Source: Castor canadensis
Lineage: Eukaryota; Chordata; Mammalia; Rodentia; Castoridae
Length of the DNA stretch: 64,000 bases
Assembly (NCBI RefSeq): GCF_047511655.1
Contig: NC_133401.1
Location: 42,737,570-42,801,569 of the forward strand
Direction of reading: 5' to 3'
The position numbers and the translations under genes were made by a program. The notes beneath the pieces are model-generated. The model saw only the letters and a program-made list of their open reading frames with translations. It had not been told where the DNA came from and ran no database searches. Below, piece by piece: positions 35,798 through 49,697 of this stretch (its first letter is position 1; the number at the start of each line of letters is the position of its first letter).

Positions 35798-36264
35798 TTT
35801 CTTTTATACTCTCACAAATCATTGAAAATCTTAAATAGCCTGTGTTTATGTAGATTATATATTTTGATATTTACCATATGAGAAATTAAAAAATATATTA
35901 ATTTAAAATAATAAACTCATTATATGTTGACATATGTAATGTGATTTTGTGCAAATATAGACTTCTGTAAACAAAAACATTTAGTGAAAAATATTGGCGT
36001 ATATATATTGTTTTATTTTCTCAAAGCATTTTTATTAGCATACATTAGTTGTACGTGGTTGTTGTATATTCTTGCTAATGTGTGTTTTAATAGAAGACAG
36101 TTGTATTCTCAGTTCTTTCTGTAGTCTGTTGTATGTTATTTCGATTTGAAGTATATGAAGAAAGTCTGGTTTCATTCAAGTGTGTAGTTGGAAAAGAGAA
36201 AGAGTACTTTTAATAGCCTTTTCAGATAATTGTGGGTGTCCTTCAATTTCACAGTAGAATTTAA

Positions 36265-38367
<2,103 letters not shown>

Positions 38368-39185
38368 AAAAGTTAGCTGTGGTGTAGAATATTGTCTATG
38401 ACTGCTTTGGTATCGTTCACCAGTCATTTAGAAAATATTGGTTCATTGAGTTATACTGATCTTTCAAATGTTGACACATTTCTTTACATAATATCAGGCA
38501 ATCAGATTTGTAAATATTGCCACTGATCTCAACTGAAAAGTACACATTAGAAAGTACTCAAGCTTCTAGTGGTAGATAACTTTTCTCAAACTCTAATTTT
38601 GCTGGAAAGCTCAAATTTTATCAATAGTAACAAATATACTAGATGTTTCTCTTGACAGGTCATACTGTTCATTTTGGAGAAAATATCTGCTAAGTACCCA
38701 AATCTGGATAACCATAATTTGACTATCAGTTATTTTTGTTTCTGGTTAAAATGACACTCCATAATAGAAATGACTGGTTGATCTTGCAAATTCAGTTAAT
38801 TGCATAAATGCTTTTCTTTGAGACAGACTTCAGACTCTGGTATGCAGCAGAAGAACTTTATCTGTGCTTCTTCTTTACTATAAAATAGTAAAAAAAAGAT
38901 GTGTACTTAAAGTCTGAGATTTAACAGGATTAATAACTTACTGCTTCACCAAGTACGTTATTGAGTGAGACCAGCACTTACTTTCCTGTGTGTGGCAGAG
39001 AGGAATAGGTGTCTGCTAGAAAGAATAGGCTATTAGCTGGCACTGCATGGATTTCCTTATGCTGCCAGCAGCAAATGTCACCACAGTGACAAATCCTTGT
39101 TTGGAGTTATTCTGAACATAGTTTTGGCTTCATGGACCTCCTGTAGGGGCTACAGGGATTCATGGCAGGGGATGATGGTTCTAGA

Positions 39186-39840
39186 CTTCATTTTCTACTT
39201 TCACAAATTTTTATTACGTTTAAAGACTCTTCCTATTTAAATTTTTTTTTAGAGCTTGTCCTTTGTTCTTGTAGTATTCAGTTCTCATTTTTATGTGTTG
39301 CTTTATGTTCTCTTATTGCTCTGAAGATATTGTGAGGATTTTCCTATATTGTTTCTTTCCTTTGGGTTTGACAGTTTCCTCTTGGCTCTAGTCCTGTCTT
39401 TTTGTGTTGGAGGCTCTTCTCAAAGTCTGGTGATTCTTGGTTCCTGTTTGGGGTAAGGTACCAAAATGCCAGTTTGGCAGTTTGCTGGGCCTGGGCAGAG
39501 CCTGTTGACTAATGGGCTTCACTCGTGATATGAGTGCTAGGACGCCATCTCTTTTGATGGAGAACACTCAAATAATGGTGTCTAGTTTCAAAGAGAAATC
39601 CAGTCTTCTGCCTAGCACATAGCACTCTTAGAGTCAAAATGAGAACAGGGACTTGGTGCCTTTCACTGTTTCAGTATGTTAATTTTCACAGAATCCCCTG
39701 CTTCCAGAGCAGACCCCACCATGTTCTCAGTTTTGCTCTGGGTCCTTGGATCCAGAGAGTAAGCCTACTGTCTCCTGTAAATTTGGAAAAGAAAAGGTGA
39801 CCTTGAGAGCAGGGAAGATAACCTGGGAGATCTAATTACT
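39186..39840. other. Non-coding sequence, probable unidentified old repeat
   Basis: No gene was recognised. The T-rich part 39230-39460 has the texture of an old interspersed repeat that I cannot name. Confidence 0.4.
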
Positions 39841-39845
39841 CTTTT

Positions 39846-40105
39846 GTTATGGTACTGGGGTTCCAAATCAGGGCCTTGTGCTTGCTAGGCAGGTGCTCTA
39901 TCACATTCATAGCCCCCTGGACCACGATCTTACTTATTGCTTTGCACCTAGCTGGGATCACAGATATGCACCACCAAGCCTGGTTTATTTGTTGAGATGC
40001 GGTCTTGCTAACTTTTTGCCTAGGATGGTTTTGAATTACAGTCTTCCTGATCTCTGCCTTCTGAATAGCTGGGATTACAGGCATGAGCCACCATACCCAG
40101 CCCCC
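39846..40105 (-). mobile_element. ID/B4-type composite SINE
   Basis: 'ggtactggggttccaaatca', 'gcttgctaggcaggtgctct' and the B1-like 'gaatagctgggattacaggc' followed by 'atgagccaccatacccagc' are all antisense. Confidence 0.85.
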
Positions 40106-40140
40106 TAACTACTTCTCTTAAAAACTGTTTAAAGAATTGT

Positions 40141-42008
40141 TTTTTTTTTAAATCTTTTGAATTAACATACATTAATAATATGAGGGGGTTTCATTGTGGT
40201 AATTCCATACATAGTCTCATTCTCCCTTTCTTCTTTCTTTTCCAAATAATGTTTTGTGGTTTTCATTATGCTGTCTTTGAGCATATACATGTATTGCAAT
40301 CCTCTTCCCTCGTCAGTATCCTTTCCTTTTCCCCTTCCCCCTCTCATTCACCATGACGATTTCCAGTTCCATCTATTCTCCTGTCAATGACATAATTTCA
40401 TTTTTCTCTATGGCTGAGTAGTATTTCATGGTATTTACACCATATTTTCTTTATCCATTCACCGATTGTTGGGCACCTCAGCTGATTCCAGAGTTTGGCT
40501 ATTGTGAACAAAGCTGCAGTAAACATGACTCTGCAGGTATCTCTGCTATAATGAGTTCATGGCGGGCAGGTTTATTAGTGTTTTTTTTTTTTTTTTTTGT
40601 GGGACTGGGGTTTGCACTCACAGCTATGAGCTTGCAAAACAGGTACTCTAGTGCTTGCATCACACCTCTAGTCCTATTTTAGTTTTTGAGGAAACTCCAT
40701 ACTTAGTTCCATAGTGGTTGTACTAGTTTGTATTCCCACCAGCAATGTATGAGTGTTCCTTTCCTCCCGCAGCCTTACCAGCATTTTTTGTTGTTGTTTG
40801 TTTTCTTGATGATTGCCAATCTGACTGGGTGAGATGAAATCTTAGCTTTGATTTGCATTTCTTTTATGGCTAAGGATTTTGAACATTGTTCATGTTTTTA
40901 TTAACTATTTGAATTTCTTAGAACTTTCTATTCAATTCATTAGTCTATTTATTAACTGGCTTGTTCTTTTGTTTTAGTTTTTGAGCTCTCTGTATATTCT
41001 GGATATTAAGAATATTAATCCTTTATCTGCTGTCAAGCTGGTGAAAATTTCCTTCTATTCTATGAGTTGTCTCTTGATTCTAGTAATTGTTTCTTTTTAT
41101 GTGCAGAAACTTTCGAATTTGATGCAATTCCATTTGTCAGTTCTTGCTCTTATTCCCTGGACAATTCAGAAAATAATTACTTAGGCCTATATCCTCCAGT
41201 TTTCCCTATTTTTCCTGTAGTAGTTTCAAATCTTATGTTAAGATCATTGATCCATTTGGAGTTGATTTTTTTTTTAAATACAGGGTGAGAGATAGGGGTC
41301 TAGTTTCAACCTTCTGCATGTAGATAACCAGTTTTTGCAGCACCATTTGTTGAAGAGGCTGTCTTTTCTCCAGTGCATGTCTTTGGCTCCTTTTTCAAAG
41401 TTTAGATGCTGTAGCTGTGTGGGTTTATTCCTGGGTCTTCTGTTCTGTTCCATTGGTCTTCACGTCTGTTTTTGTGCCAGTACCATGCTGTTTTTGTTAC
41501 CGTGGCTCTGTAGTGTAATTTGAAGTTCAGTATCGTGGTATCTCCAGCATTGATCTTTTTGTTCAGGATTACTTTTGCTATTTGGGGTCAAAATATGAAC
41601 TTTAGGATTGATTTTTCTGTTTCTGCAAAGAATGACATTGGGATTTTGATGGGCATTATATTAAATCTGTAGATTGCCTTCAGTGGTGTAGTCATTTTCA
41701 CAATATTCTGCTGATCCATGAGCATGGAAAATCTATCTTCTGTAGTCTTCTTCAATTTCTTTCTTCAGGGTTTTATAGTTTTCATTGTAGAGGTCTTTCA
41801 CCTCCTTGATTAGGTTTATATCTACATATTTTATTATTTTTGAAGCTATTGTGAGTAGAATTATTTTCCTGATTTCTTTCTCAGCCTGTTCATTGTTGAA
41901 ATATAGAAAAGCTACTGATTTCTGTATGTCAATTTTGTATCCTGCTATGTTTCTGAAAGTGTGTAGCAGATTTAGGAGATTTGGGGAGGGGATATCTTTA
42001 GGGTCTAT
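40141..42008 (-). mobile_element. Older rodent L1 LINE, 3' half (part of the U6/L1 chimera)
   Basis: A T-run at 40140-40150 marks the antisense poly-A. The body contains antisense 3' UTR and ORF2 ('ttgaagaggctgtcttttct', 'ttttgtgccagtaccatgct', 'gttttatagttttcattgta'), with an indel-ridden frame. It ends at 42008 in the ORF2 region corresponding to 'GYKIDIQKS', where a younger L1 begins. It is separated in sequence, but probably not in origin, from the ORF1/ORF2 fragment at 44022-44559. Confidence 0.85.
40580..40676 (-). mobile_element. ID-type SINE inside the older L1
   Basis: A long T-run (40581-40599) is followed by 'gtgggactggggtttgcact', 'gagcttgcaaaacaggtact' and 'gcatcacacctctagtcc'. 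It has only the antisense tRNA-derived head and no B1 body. Confidence 0.85.
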
Positions 42009-44021
42009 AGGTTTTTTTTTTAATTGTTATTTATATGTGCATACAAGGCTTGGGTCATTTCTCCCCCCTGCCCCCACCCCCTCCCTTACCACCCACTCCG
42101 CCCCCTCCCTCTCCCCCCTACTCCCTCAATACCCAGCAGAAACTATTTTGCCCTTATTTCTAATTTTGTTGTAGAGAGAGTATAAGCAATAATAGGAAGG
42201 AACAAGGGGTTTTGCTGGTTGAGATAAGGATAGCTACACAGGGAGTTGACTCACATTAATTTCCTGTGCGTGTGTGTTACCTTCTAGGTTAATTCTTTTT
42301 GATCTAACCTTTTCTCTAGTTCCTGGTCCCCTTTTCCTATTGGCCTCAGTTGCTTTTAAGGTATCTGCTTTAGTTTCTCTGTGTTAAGGGCAACAAATGC
42401 TAGCTAGTTTTTTAGGTGTCTTACCTATCCTCAGCCCTCCCTTGTGTGCTCTCGCTTTTATCATGTGCTCAAAGTCCAATCCCATTGTTGTGTTTGCCCT
42501 TGATCTAATGTCCGCATATGAGGGAGAACATAAGATTTTTGGTCTTTTGGGCCAGGCTAACCTCACTCAGAATGATGTTCTCCAATTCCATCCATTTACC
42601 AGCGAATGATAATATTTCGTTCTTCTTCATGGCTGCATAAAATTCCATTGTGTATAGATACCACATTTTCTTAATCCATTTGTCAGTGATGGGGCATCTT
42701 GGCTGCTTCCACAACTTGGCTATTGTGAATAGTACCGCAATAAACATGGGTGTGCAAGGGCCTCTGGAGTAACCTGTGTCACAGTCTTTTGGGTATATCC
42801 CCAAGAGTGGTATTGTTGGATCAAATGGTAGATCAATGTTTAGCTTTTTAAGTAGCCTCCAAATTTTTTTCCAGAGTGGTTGTACTAGTTTACATTCCCA
42901 CCAATGTAAGAGGGTTCCTTTTTCCTCTTATCCTCGCCAACACCTGTTGGTGGTGTTGCTAACGATGGCTATTCTAACAGGGGTGAGGTGGAATCTTAGT
43001 GTGGTTTTAATTTGCATTTCCTTTATTGCTAGAGATGGTGAGCATTTTTTCATGTGCTTTTTGGCCATTTGAATTTCTTCTTTTGAGAAAGTTCTGTTTA
43101 GTTCACGTGCCCATTTCTTTATTGGTTCATTAGTTTTGGGAGAATTTAGTTTTTTAAGTTCCCTGTATATTCTGTTTATCAGTCCTTTGTCTGATGTGTA
43201 GCTGGCAAATATTTTCTCCCACTCAGTGGGTGTTCTCTTCAGTTTAGAGACCATTTCTTTTGATGAACAGAAACTTTTTAGTTTTATGAGGGCCCATTTA
43301 TCTATGCTATCTCTTAGTTACTGTGCTGCTGGGGTTCCGTTGAGAAAGTTCTTACCGATACCTACTAACTCCACAGTATTTCCTACTCTTTCCTGTATCA
43401 ACTTAAGAGTTTGGGGTCTGATATTAAGATCCTTGATCCATTTTGAGTTAATCTTGGTATAGGGTGATATACATGGATCTAGTTTCAGTTTTTTGCAGAC
43501 GGCTAACCAGTTTTCCAAGCAGTTTTTGTTGAAGAGGCTGTTTTTTCTCCATCGTATATTTTTAGTGCCTTTGTCAAAGACAAGTAGGTTATAGTTGTGT
43601 GGCTTCATATCTGGGTCTTCTATTCTGTTCCACTGGTCTTCATGTCTGTTTTTGTGCCAGTACCATGCTGTTTTTATTGTTATTGCTTTGTAATATAGTT
43701 TGAAGTCAGGTATTGTGATACCTCCCGCATTGTTCTTTTGACTGAGTATTGCCTTGGCTATTCGTGGCCTCTTGTGTTTCCATATAAATTTCACGGTAGA
43801 TTTTTCAATCTCTTTAATGAATGTCATTGGAATTTTGATGGGAATTGCATTAAACATGTAGATTACTTTTGGGAGTATAGACATTTTTACTATGTTGATT
43901 CTACCAATCCATGAGCATGGGAGATCTCTCCACTTTCTATAGTCTTCCTCAATCTCTTTCTTCAGAAGTTTATAGTTTTCCTTGTAGAGGTCTTTCACAT
44001 CTTTTGTTAGGTTTACACCTT
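42009..44021 (-). mobile_element. Young L1 LINE, 3' part of ORF2 and 3' UTR
   Basis: Antisense A-tail at 42012-42022, polypurine tract at 42062-42119, and ORF2 stop at 42505 ('FSLICGH'). ORF2 C-terminal homology extends to about 44020. The frame is open over roughly 500 codons except for two in-frame stops (near 43315-43317 and 42925-42927), so the copy is young. It shows typical ORF2 blocks ('[20 protein letters not shown]', '[15 protein letters not shown]', 'CWRG', '[18 protein letters not shown]'). No clear TSD was found. At 44021 it abuts a fragment carrying ORF2 codons near the N-terminus. Confidence 0.93.
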
Positions 44022-44559
44022 AGGTCTTGTTTTTTAATCCAGCTCACCATTCTATGTCTTTTGATTGGGGAATTGAGACCATTAACATTCAGTGTTAATA
44101 TTGAATGGTATGTAGTAATTCCTGTTATTGTGTTGCTTTTAAAATGCTTTATTGTTTCCCATTCTTCATTTGTTTATCTACTCATCTGGTGAGATATGTT
44201 TAGTTCCATATTTTCATGGCTATGTTTATCTTCATCTTGTGTGTATGGGATTTCTTTGAGTATCTTCTGCAGTGCTGCTTTAGTGGTCATAGATTGCTTT
44301 AGTTTTTGTTCATTATGAAAGGTTTTTTATTTCTCCTTCAGTTATGAAGATAATTCTGCTGGGTAGAGTAATCTAGGTTTGCAGTTATTTTGTTTCAGTG
44401 GTTGAAATATCTCATTCCATGCTCTTCTTGCTTTTAAGATTTCTGTTGAGAAATCTGCTGTTGTTCTGATAGGTTTCTCTTTATAGGAGACTTGGCACTT
44501 CTTTCTTGCAGCTTTCAATATTTTTTCTTGTTCTTTGTACTTAATGTTTTAACTATAAT
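44022..44559 (-). mobile_element. L1 fragment: end of ORF1, inter-ORF region, start of ORF2
   Basis: Read on the minus strand from 44559: ORF1 C-terminal domain codons ('IIVK', then 'KILKAARKKCQVSYKEKP', 'TADFSTE', 'ARRAWNEIF') with frameshifts, then a short spacer, then the start of ORF2 ('TLNVNGLNSPIKRHRMVSWI'). The next 540 or so codons of ORF2 are missing before the neighbour at 44021. Its decay and its link to U6 suggest it belongs to the older L1 (40141-42008) rather than the young one, but this is inference. Confidence 0.8.
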
Positions 44560-44668
44560 AAAAATATGGAGCATCTCACAAATTTGCATGTCATCTTTGT
44601 GCGGGGGGCCATGCTATTTTTTTCTCTGTATCATTCCAATTTAGTATATGTGATGCTGAAATAAGCAC
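44560..44668 (-). pseudogene. RNU6: U6 snRNA pseudogene, full length, fused to L1 (U6/L1 chimera)
   Basis: The reverse complement begins GTGCT at 44668 and runs through 'CACATATACTAAA', 'TTGGAA.GATACAGAGAA', 'AGCATGGCCCC', 'AAAGATGACA', 'GCAAATT' and the terminal 'CCATATTTTT' at 44560. It therefore covers U6 from first to last base with around 15-20 changes, many of them CpG decay. It has no U6 promoter (no PSE or TATA recognised at 44669 and beyond), so it is not a functional gene. Its 3' U-tract joins L1 ORF1 sequence with no gap. Just outside its 5' end (44669-44685) lies a 17-mer matching 13 of 17 bases of 40125-40141, beside the L1 poly-A. This is the TSD pattern expected for one chimeric insertion. 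Confidence 0.9.
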
Positions 44669-44695
44669 CTCTTTAAACACTTTTTATCTTTTAAA

Positions 44696-44784
44696 ATGCT
44701 TTTGTGGTATTGGGGATGGAACCAGGGCTTTGCAAATGCTAGGCAAGCACTTTACCCTGAGCTGTACCCACAACCCTACCCTTG
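44696..44784 (-). mobile_element. ID-type SINE
   Basis: 'ggtattggggatggaaccag', 'gcaaatgctaggcaagcact' and 'ctgagctgtacccacaaccc' form the antisense tRNA-derived head. Confidence 0.85.
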
Positions 44785-45060
44785 AAAATTTCATAAACTA
44801 CTCTGTTCACTTCAGTTGTTACTCTGCCTTCAGAGGGACTTCTTACCTCTAATTCTGTTGCTTTCTAAGGTTTTCCTCTCAACAGTTTGTGTCTTGAAGG
44901 TTGGTCTAGTGCAGGCTTAGCAGGCTGTGTAGTTCTGGAACTTAATGTATCTCTCACTTGTTTTTTATTTCTGAAATAATGTTGACAGCTCTCATAAACT
45001 GTGATTTTTTTCTTTTCCTTTTCTTGGTCTTTTGAGATGTAGGCAATAAAAAAAATTATT
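44785..45060. other. Unique non-coding sequence
   Basis: No gene or repeat was recognised. Confidence 0.5.
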
Positions 45061-45067
45061 CATGTTA

Positions 45068-45605
45068 GGCAGTGTGGCAGACACTCTTAAGATGCCTCCT
45101 CTGGGTACTCATCTCATTGTGTGTGAGACAACCCTGTGACTTCTTTGTAACCAATAGAATATAGCAAAAGTGACAGGATGTCACTTTCATGATATGTTAC
45201 ATAGAATTATGGCATCAGCCTTGTTAGGAGAGCCTCCCAGACTGGCTTTGATGAAGCTGGCAGCAATGTGGAAGTTCACCCTGGCTGAGGGAAGTCTCTA
45301 GCCAACAACCAGCTAGGAACTAAGGGCAAATAGCCAGGAAGAGACCCCCAGTCCAATGGGCCACTAGGAACTGAATTATGTCAACAACCATGGGAGAAAG
45401 GAAGAGCACAATGTTTCACCATGTTGAACCTTCAGATGAGATCACTGCCTGGCTGATACCTTTTTTTTTTTTTTAATGTAGCTTTCAGACTTTGAAGCAG
45501 AGGACTCAGTAAATCCCAGACTTCTGATCCTTAGAAACGATGAGGTATTAAATGTGTATTATTTGAAGTTGCTGTGTGTGCAGAAATATTGTTCTGCACC
45601 AATGG
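45068..45605 (+). mobile_element. MLT1-type MaLR LTR (solo)
   Basis: An ERVL-MaLR long terminal repeat in sense: 'accaatagaatatagcaaaa', 'ttgaaccttcagatgagatc' and a 3' part with 'agaggactcagtaaatccca', 'cagacttctgatccttagaa' and the polyadenylation region 'gaggtattaaatgtgtatta'. No coding sequence adjoins it. The subfamily cannot be given. A T-run (45461-45476) interrupts it. Confidence 0.65.
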
Positions 45606-47860
45606 AGAACAAATGTAGGCAGTATGCAGGTCGCTGTTATTGACCTAGAAATTTAGCTCTGCGCTTTGACTCCTTGTACTGGTAGCCATGTGAAGAGTTG
45701 CTCCAGGCTTCCATGGAATATTCAGCAGGAGATCCAGTTCAGGATTCTGTTGTCCAAAGTCTCTGTTTACAGTTCCTCATGGTGGCTCTAGAATTCAGAA
45801 GGTGGGCAAGAGGGAGTTTCATGAGGGGCTGATTCTTCTTGCATTGTGGGGTTGCTGAAGTCTGGAACCATTTGTGCCCCACCCATGGAGAAGGCATCTC
45901 CAATAGTCATGCTTGGAATGGGTCTACACTCCATTTTTTAACATCAGAATTTTAACTTCCATTGTGGATAAGAAAGAATTAGGGAATTAATGAAGAGCTA
46001 TTTCTAGGAATGGTGTAGACCTGAGACCAAGGGAAGCAACATGGTGCTGTGGCAGGTGTGCCAGGTGCCAGGACTGATCACTCGTCTTTATTTTTTGCTC
46101 ACTGTTTGGGTCACTTTGCACAGCTGCCCTCAGTTTGCTCATGATTAATTCATTCATACAGCTTGTAAACTCAGGGTCTGCAGACACATTTATTTGGCTC
46201 ACCCAGTGTTTTAAATTATTGGAATTAATTGTTGATATTTAAAAATTGGGATATTTTACCTAAAATTTTGGATTTCTGGTTTCTCCAGAGAAATAAGATT
46301 TGTCGATAGTCTTCAGGAGGTGCTGCCTTTAAGTGTGCATGGACCCATGTCTCTACTGAAAGAGAGAATACTATAGAGACAGGGGGTGGGGATGGGTGGA
46401 GGGGATTGGAAGGGGCCATCTGTTTCAAGAAAGCAAACCAGCACACATATAAGGAGCATCTTTTCCTGTGCTGCTGTGTTGTAGCGATATACCATGGGCT
46501 GGCTTCACTTCTGTATGTTGCCACTGGGCCCAAGGGCTTCTGAGTTTTTGATCCCTGCCTCTCTGGATCCGAGTGTTGAATGAGGAACCGTGGGGTCCAG
46601 AGGCAAGGGGTATGTCGTATTCCTAGAGTCCTCTGAATACTCTCTACTTTTTAGGGTAGTTACAAAGAGCAGAGGGGCCAGTGGACCTCCCCCCACTCAA
46701 CCCGCCCAAGCCTCTGGATCACTGGTAGGGCCATTTTCTCCTCAGTTTTGAGGGCACTGGTGCATCAGCCTGTGTACAGCTCCTGGTGTGCAGGAATTAT
46801 GTTTGGGCATAAGCAGGATGAGGTTATGGGATGGCTATTGGTCCAGGCAGCATGAGCTTTGCTTGCCCAAGCAGCAGGTCCCTCTGGGGTCTGGAATCCT
46901 CTTCCTCCTTTACCACCATGGTTACCCACCTCTTATAGCCCCAAGGACTTCATTGTCCTGTGGGGACTGCCTCTTCGTGGAGGGTCCTGTCAAAGGAGCC
47001 TGTTAGGAATGGCATCCTGGTGAGCTTGCTGACTGAGTGCTCCCACTCTAGGTCTGCCTGAGGCACTCTGGGGAGGGCTTGGGAGTCTGGCCCTTTACCT
47101 CACCCCATTAGGCTTAAGGCAGTGCTGCTAGCAGACAAAGGCTCTAAAGGGATTAGGGGCAATTACCAAGCCAGCTCTTTATTCCCAAGGTTTAATGGGC
47201 CCAGCCACTGTAATTGTACCTGCTGGTGTTGGCTGCTCCTTCCCAAGCAAAGGCCAAGCTCTGGGCTCTTCTGTGGGCATCTCAAGACAGGTCTTCCCTC
47301 TTGATTGTCCACCTGCTTATCTATGCTGAGTGGCTTTAGGTGAATTCAGCATGGCATGGCCACCTGACAGGGCCTGAGAACAGAGCTCCTCATGGAGAAA
47401 AGGGGAGTCCACCGTAGGTGGAGGGCCTCCTGATGAGGACACAGGGGCCTGCCCACCTTCTTGGGGTCAGTCCTTATTGTGGGGTGATCTCTGGGGCCCT
47501 TGGCGTCTGTCGTCATGTCCAGAAGGCTGGGCATGCTGGGGGCAAGGCAGTAGATGATATTACCAAGCTTGTGAGGTGGAATCCACCTTAGGGATGAGGG
47601 AGGGATGGGCTCTGCGTGAACAGAGGAGCACCTATGTACCCTGGTGCTCTACAGCTCACATAGCCCTGGCTGAGGCACAGGGTTGAGGACCCCAGTGTTG
47701 TCATTGACAGAGCTCAGAACAACAGAGGAGCTGTGCAGTTCTCCAGGGAATGGCCACTTGGGTCCCTCTGCCTCGGAGGAGCCTTTCTATCAACAAGGAT
47801 CGAGGAAGGTTCAGCGGAGGGCATCTGACGATTCAAGGAATGCATCCTTTACATCCTTGC
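45606..47860. other. Unique non-coding sequence
   Basis: No gene was recognised; frames such as 46225-46533 minus are unsupported. Confidence 0.5.
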
Positions 47861-47864
47861 AGGG

Positions 47865-48070
47865 AGCTGGTAAGGCGATACTGATGGCCGTGTTTTTATT
47901 TCTTAGAATTATTTTTCCAGTCATTCACGTGAGCTTAGAGCACCATATCAGTTTTCCACCTTAAGTAAGAGGATTAAAAACATTGCGTAATGCATGGCCT
48001 GAGTTAAGTGCCTTGGCCCCAGCGCCTTGTCACATCGTGTAATTAGGGGTAATTGCCAGTGCAGGGTTTG
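47865..48070. promoter_or_regulatory. Candidate conserved non-coding element
   Basis: This repeat-free stretch keeps CpG in AT-rich context ('cattgcgtaatgcatggcct', 'cacatcgtgtaattaggggt') and a homeodomain-type 'gtaattaggggtaattgcc'. Evidence is texture only. Confidence 0.3.
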
Positions 48071-49435
48071 TGATGGTGCTTGGTGGGGGTGGGGGTGGCA
48101 AAGCCTTGTTGTTACCTAGAGAGGGCAGGTGAAGAAGCTGAGCTAGCCAGTGGAGTAGAGAGCTGCCTGTCCATCCTCTCTCACTTGGCTTTGAGCATCT
48201 TTCCTTGGGTGTCATCTGCTGGAGGCATGGTTGCTTTGAGTGCTACAGGTGTGTGGGGGGACAAGAACAAAGCCATCCCTTTGGAAGTGGCCAGGCCTGG
48301 TCGTCTCTCTGGCTCTTGCCTCTGTACTTAGGGATAGGATGGTACATGAACTCCTTAGGTCTGACCCCAGATCCTCAGTCTGACCCATGCCATAGCTTTG
48401 GTCAGGGGAGTTCAAGGTTATCTTGGGAGGGAATTGAAGCCATAGGTTAGGGTGAGAGGTCCCACCTTGCAGGGGTGTCACTTAGCATTTCTCCATCTTA
48501 AACCAAACCCGAGATCCAGATGCCGTGCAATGCAGCAGCCTTACCACAGTGGTACAGATGTCCTTGGGGCTGTAGCCATGCTTAGTGATGGCCTTCCAGG
48601 TAGGAGGACATTTACCCTCATCCCTCCAAGAGATGACTAAAGTGTGTGGAAGTGGAGACAGTTTTGGAGCAGCCTGCTCTGGTTGGGTCCTGCTATGGCC
48701 ATTGAATAAGCTGCTCCTATGTCTGCTTCCTGTGTGGTCATTGTTCAACCACCTATGTCACCTGTTTGCTCCAGCTTTTGATGCCTCTTTCCTGTAATGG
48801 GGGGTCTTTAGGTGGAAAAATAGGAAGGGACATGGTATTCTTTGACAGTTCTTGGCCCAGTGGTTTGTGGCAGCTTTCTGGGGAAGTGTACTGGGGGCAG
48901 GGGGCGGGGTGAAGGGAGATGAAGTCTGGTTATGAGCAGTGAGACATTTTCTAGGATTTGCCCATGATGCTCTGTGCCCTTAGTAGTCTGGGAAGCCAGA
49001 GGGTATCTTGATTGCCTCTTTCCAAACTGTTCTCAGTCCTGCCCCTGTCCTTCATGTGTGTGTGGGACATACTAGGCAAGGGGTCCACCACAGCCAGGAC
49101 CACTCTGCTCACTCCAGACTTAGAAGAGGATCAACTTGGTGACAGAAGTAGTTGTCAGCAATGGAAGACATGAAGTATGAGTCTGAGGACATTGTCAGTC
49201 TGCTCCCTTCTAAGCAGATCTGAGTGCCTGGCTCCAGCCACACCTGGCACAAAGCTCTGTGAGCTCCTTCACCCCAGGGATTTTTCTGGAGGTGGCCGTC
49301 TGCAGCCTAGCCACACATAGTTGGTCAGCAGGAGTTCCTCCCCAAGAGTCACCTTTGCTCTTATGGGTCAGTGGGCATGATACAGGGCCCCCAATGCAAG
49401 GCAGAGTGGGCTGGGTGTGTGAGATGGCTCCAGCC
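48071..49435. other. Unique non-coding sequence
   Basis: No gene or repeat was recognised. A G-rich patch is present at 48085-48097. Confidence 0.5.
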
Positions 49436-49439
49436 CCTC

Positions 49440-49545
49440 TCAAATGCTTCTTTTACAGACAAGGCACCTGTGGTACAGAGAGGACAGGCAAAGTGCCACA
49501 GGTCACCCAGCTGCCAAGAAAGCCTAGGCTTGATCCTGGGCCCAT
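49440..49545 (-). repeat. MIR SINE fragment
   Basis: 'acagacaaggcacctgtggt', 'gccacaggtcacccagctgc' and 'ctaggcttgatcctgggc' match antisense MIR. Confidence 0.7.
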
Positions 49546-49657
49546 GGCTTCCAGATATATGGACCAGAATGCTTGATATAAGGGTTTGGTTGACCAGGGA
49601 CCAAAGGCCATTCATGGGCCGGCCATGCATCTGAGTCTACTGCTGAGGATGAAATAG

Positions 49658-49697
49658 TGTGTGAGTGAGTGAGTGAGTGTGTGTGTGTGTGTGTGTA
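49658..49697. repeat. (GTGA)n(GT)n microsatellite
   Basis: Four-base GTGA units pass into a pure GT run. Confidence 0.9.

Noticed and set aside
42009..42020. TSD for the young L1 ('ggtct' shared at 42000 and 44022)
   Set aside because: Only about five bases match and they do not abut both ends; this is within chance.
44560..44668. Functional U6 snRNA gene
   Set aside because: Many changes from U6, no recognisable promoter elements upstream, and direct fusion to L1 sequence.
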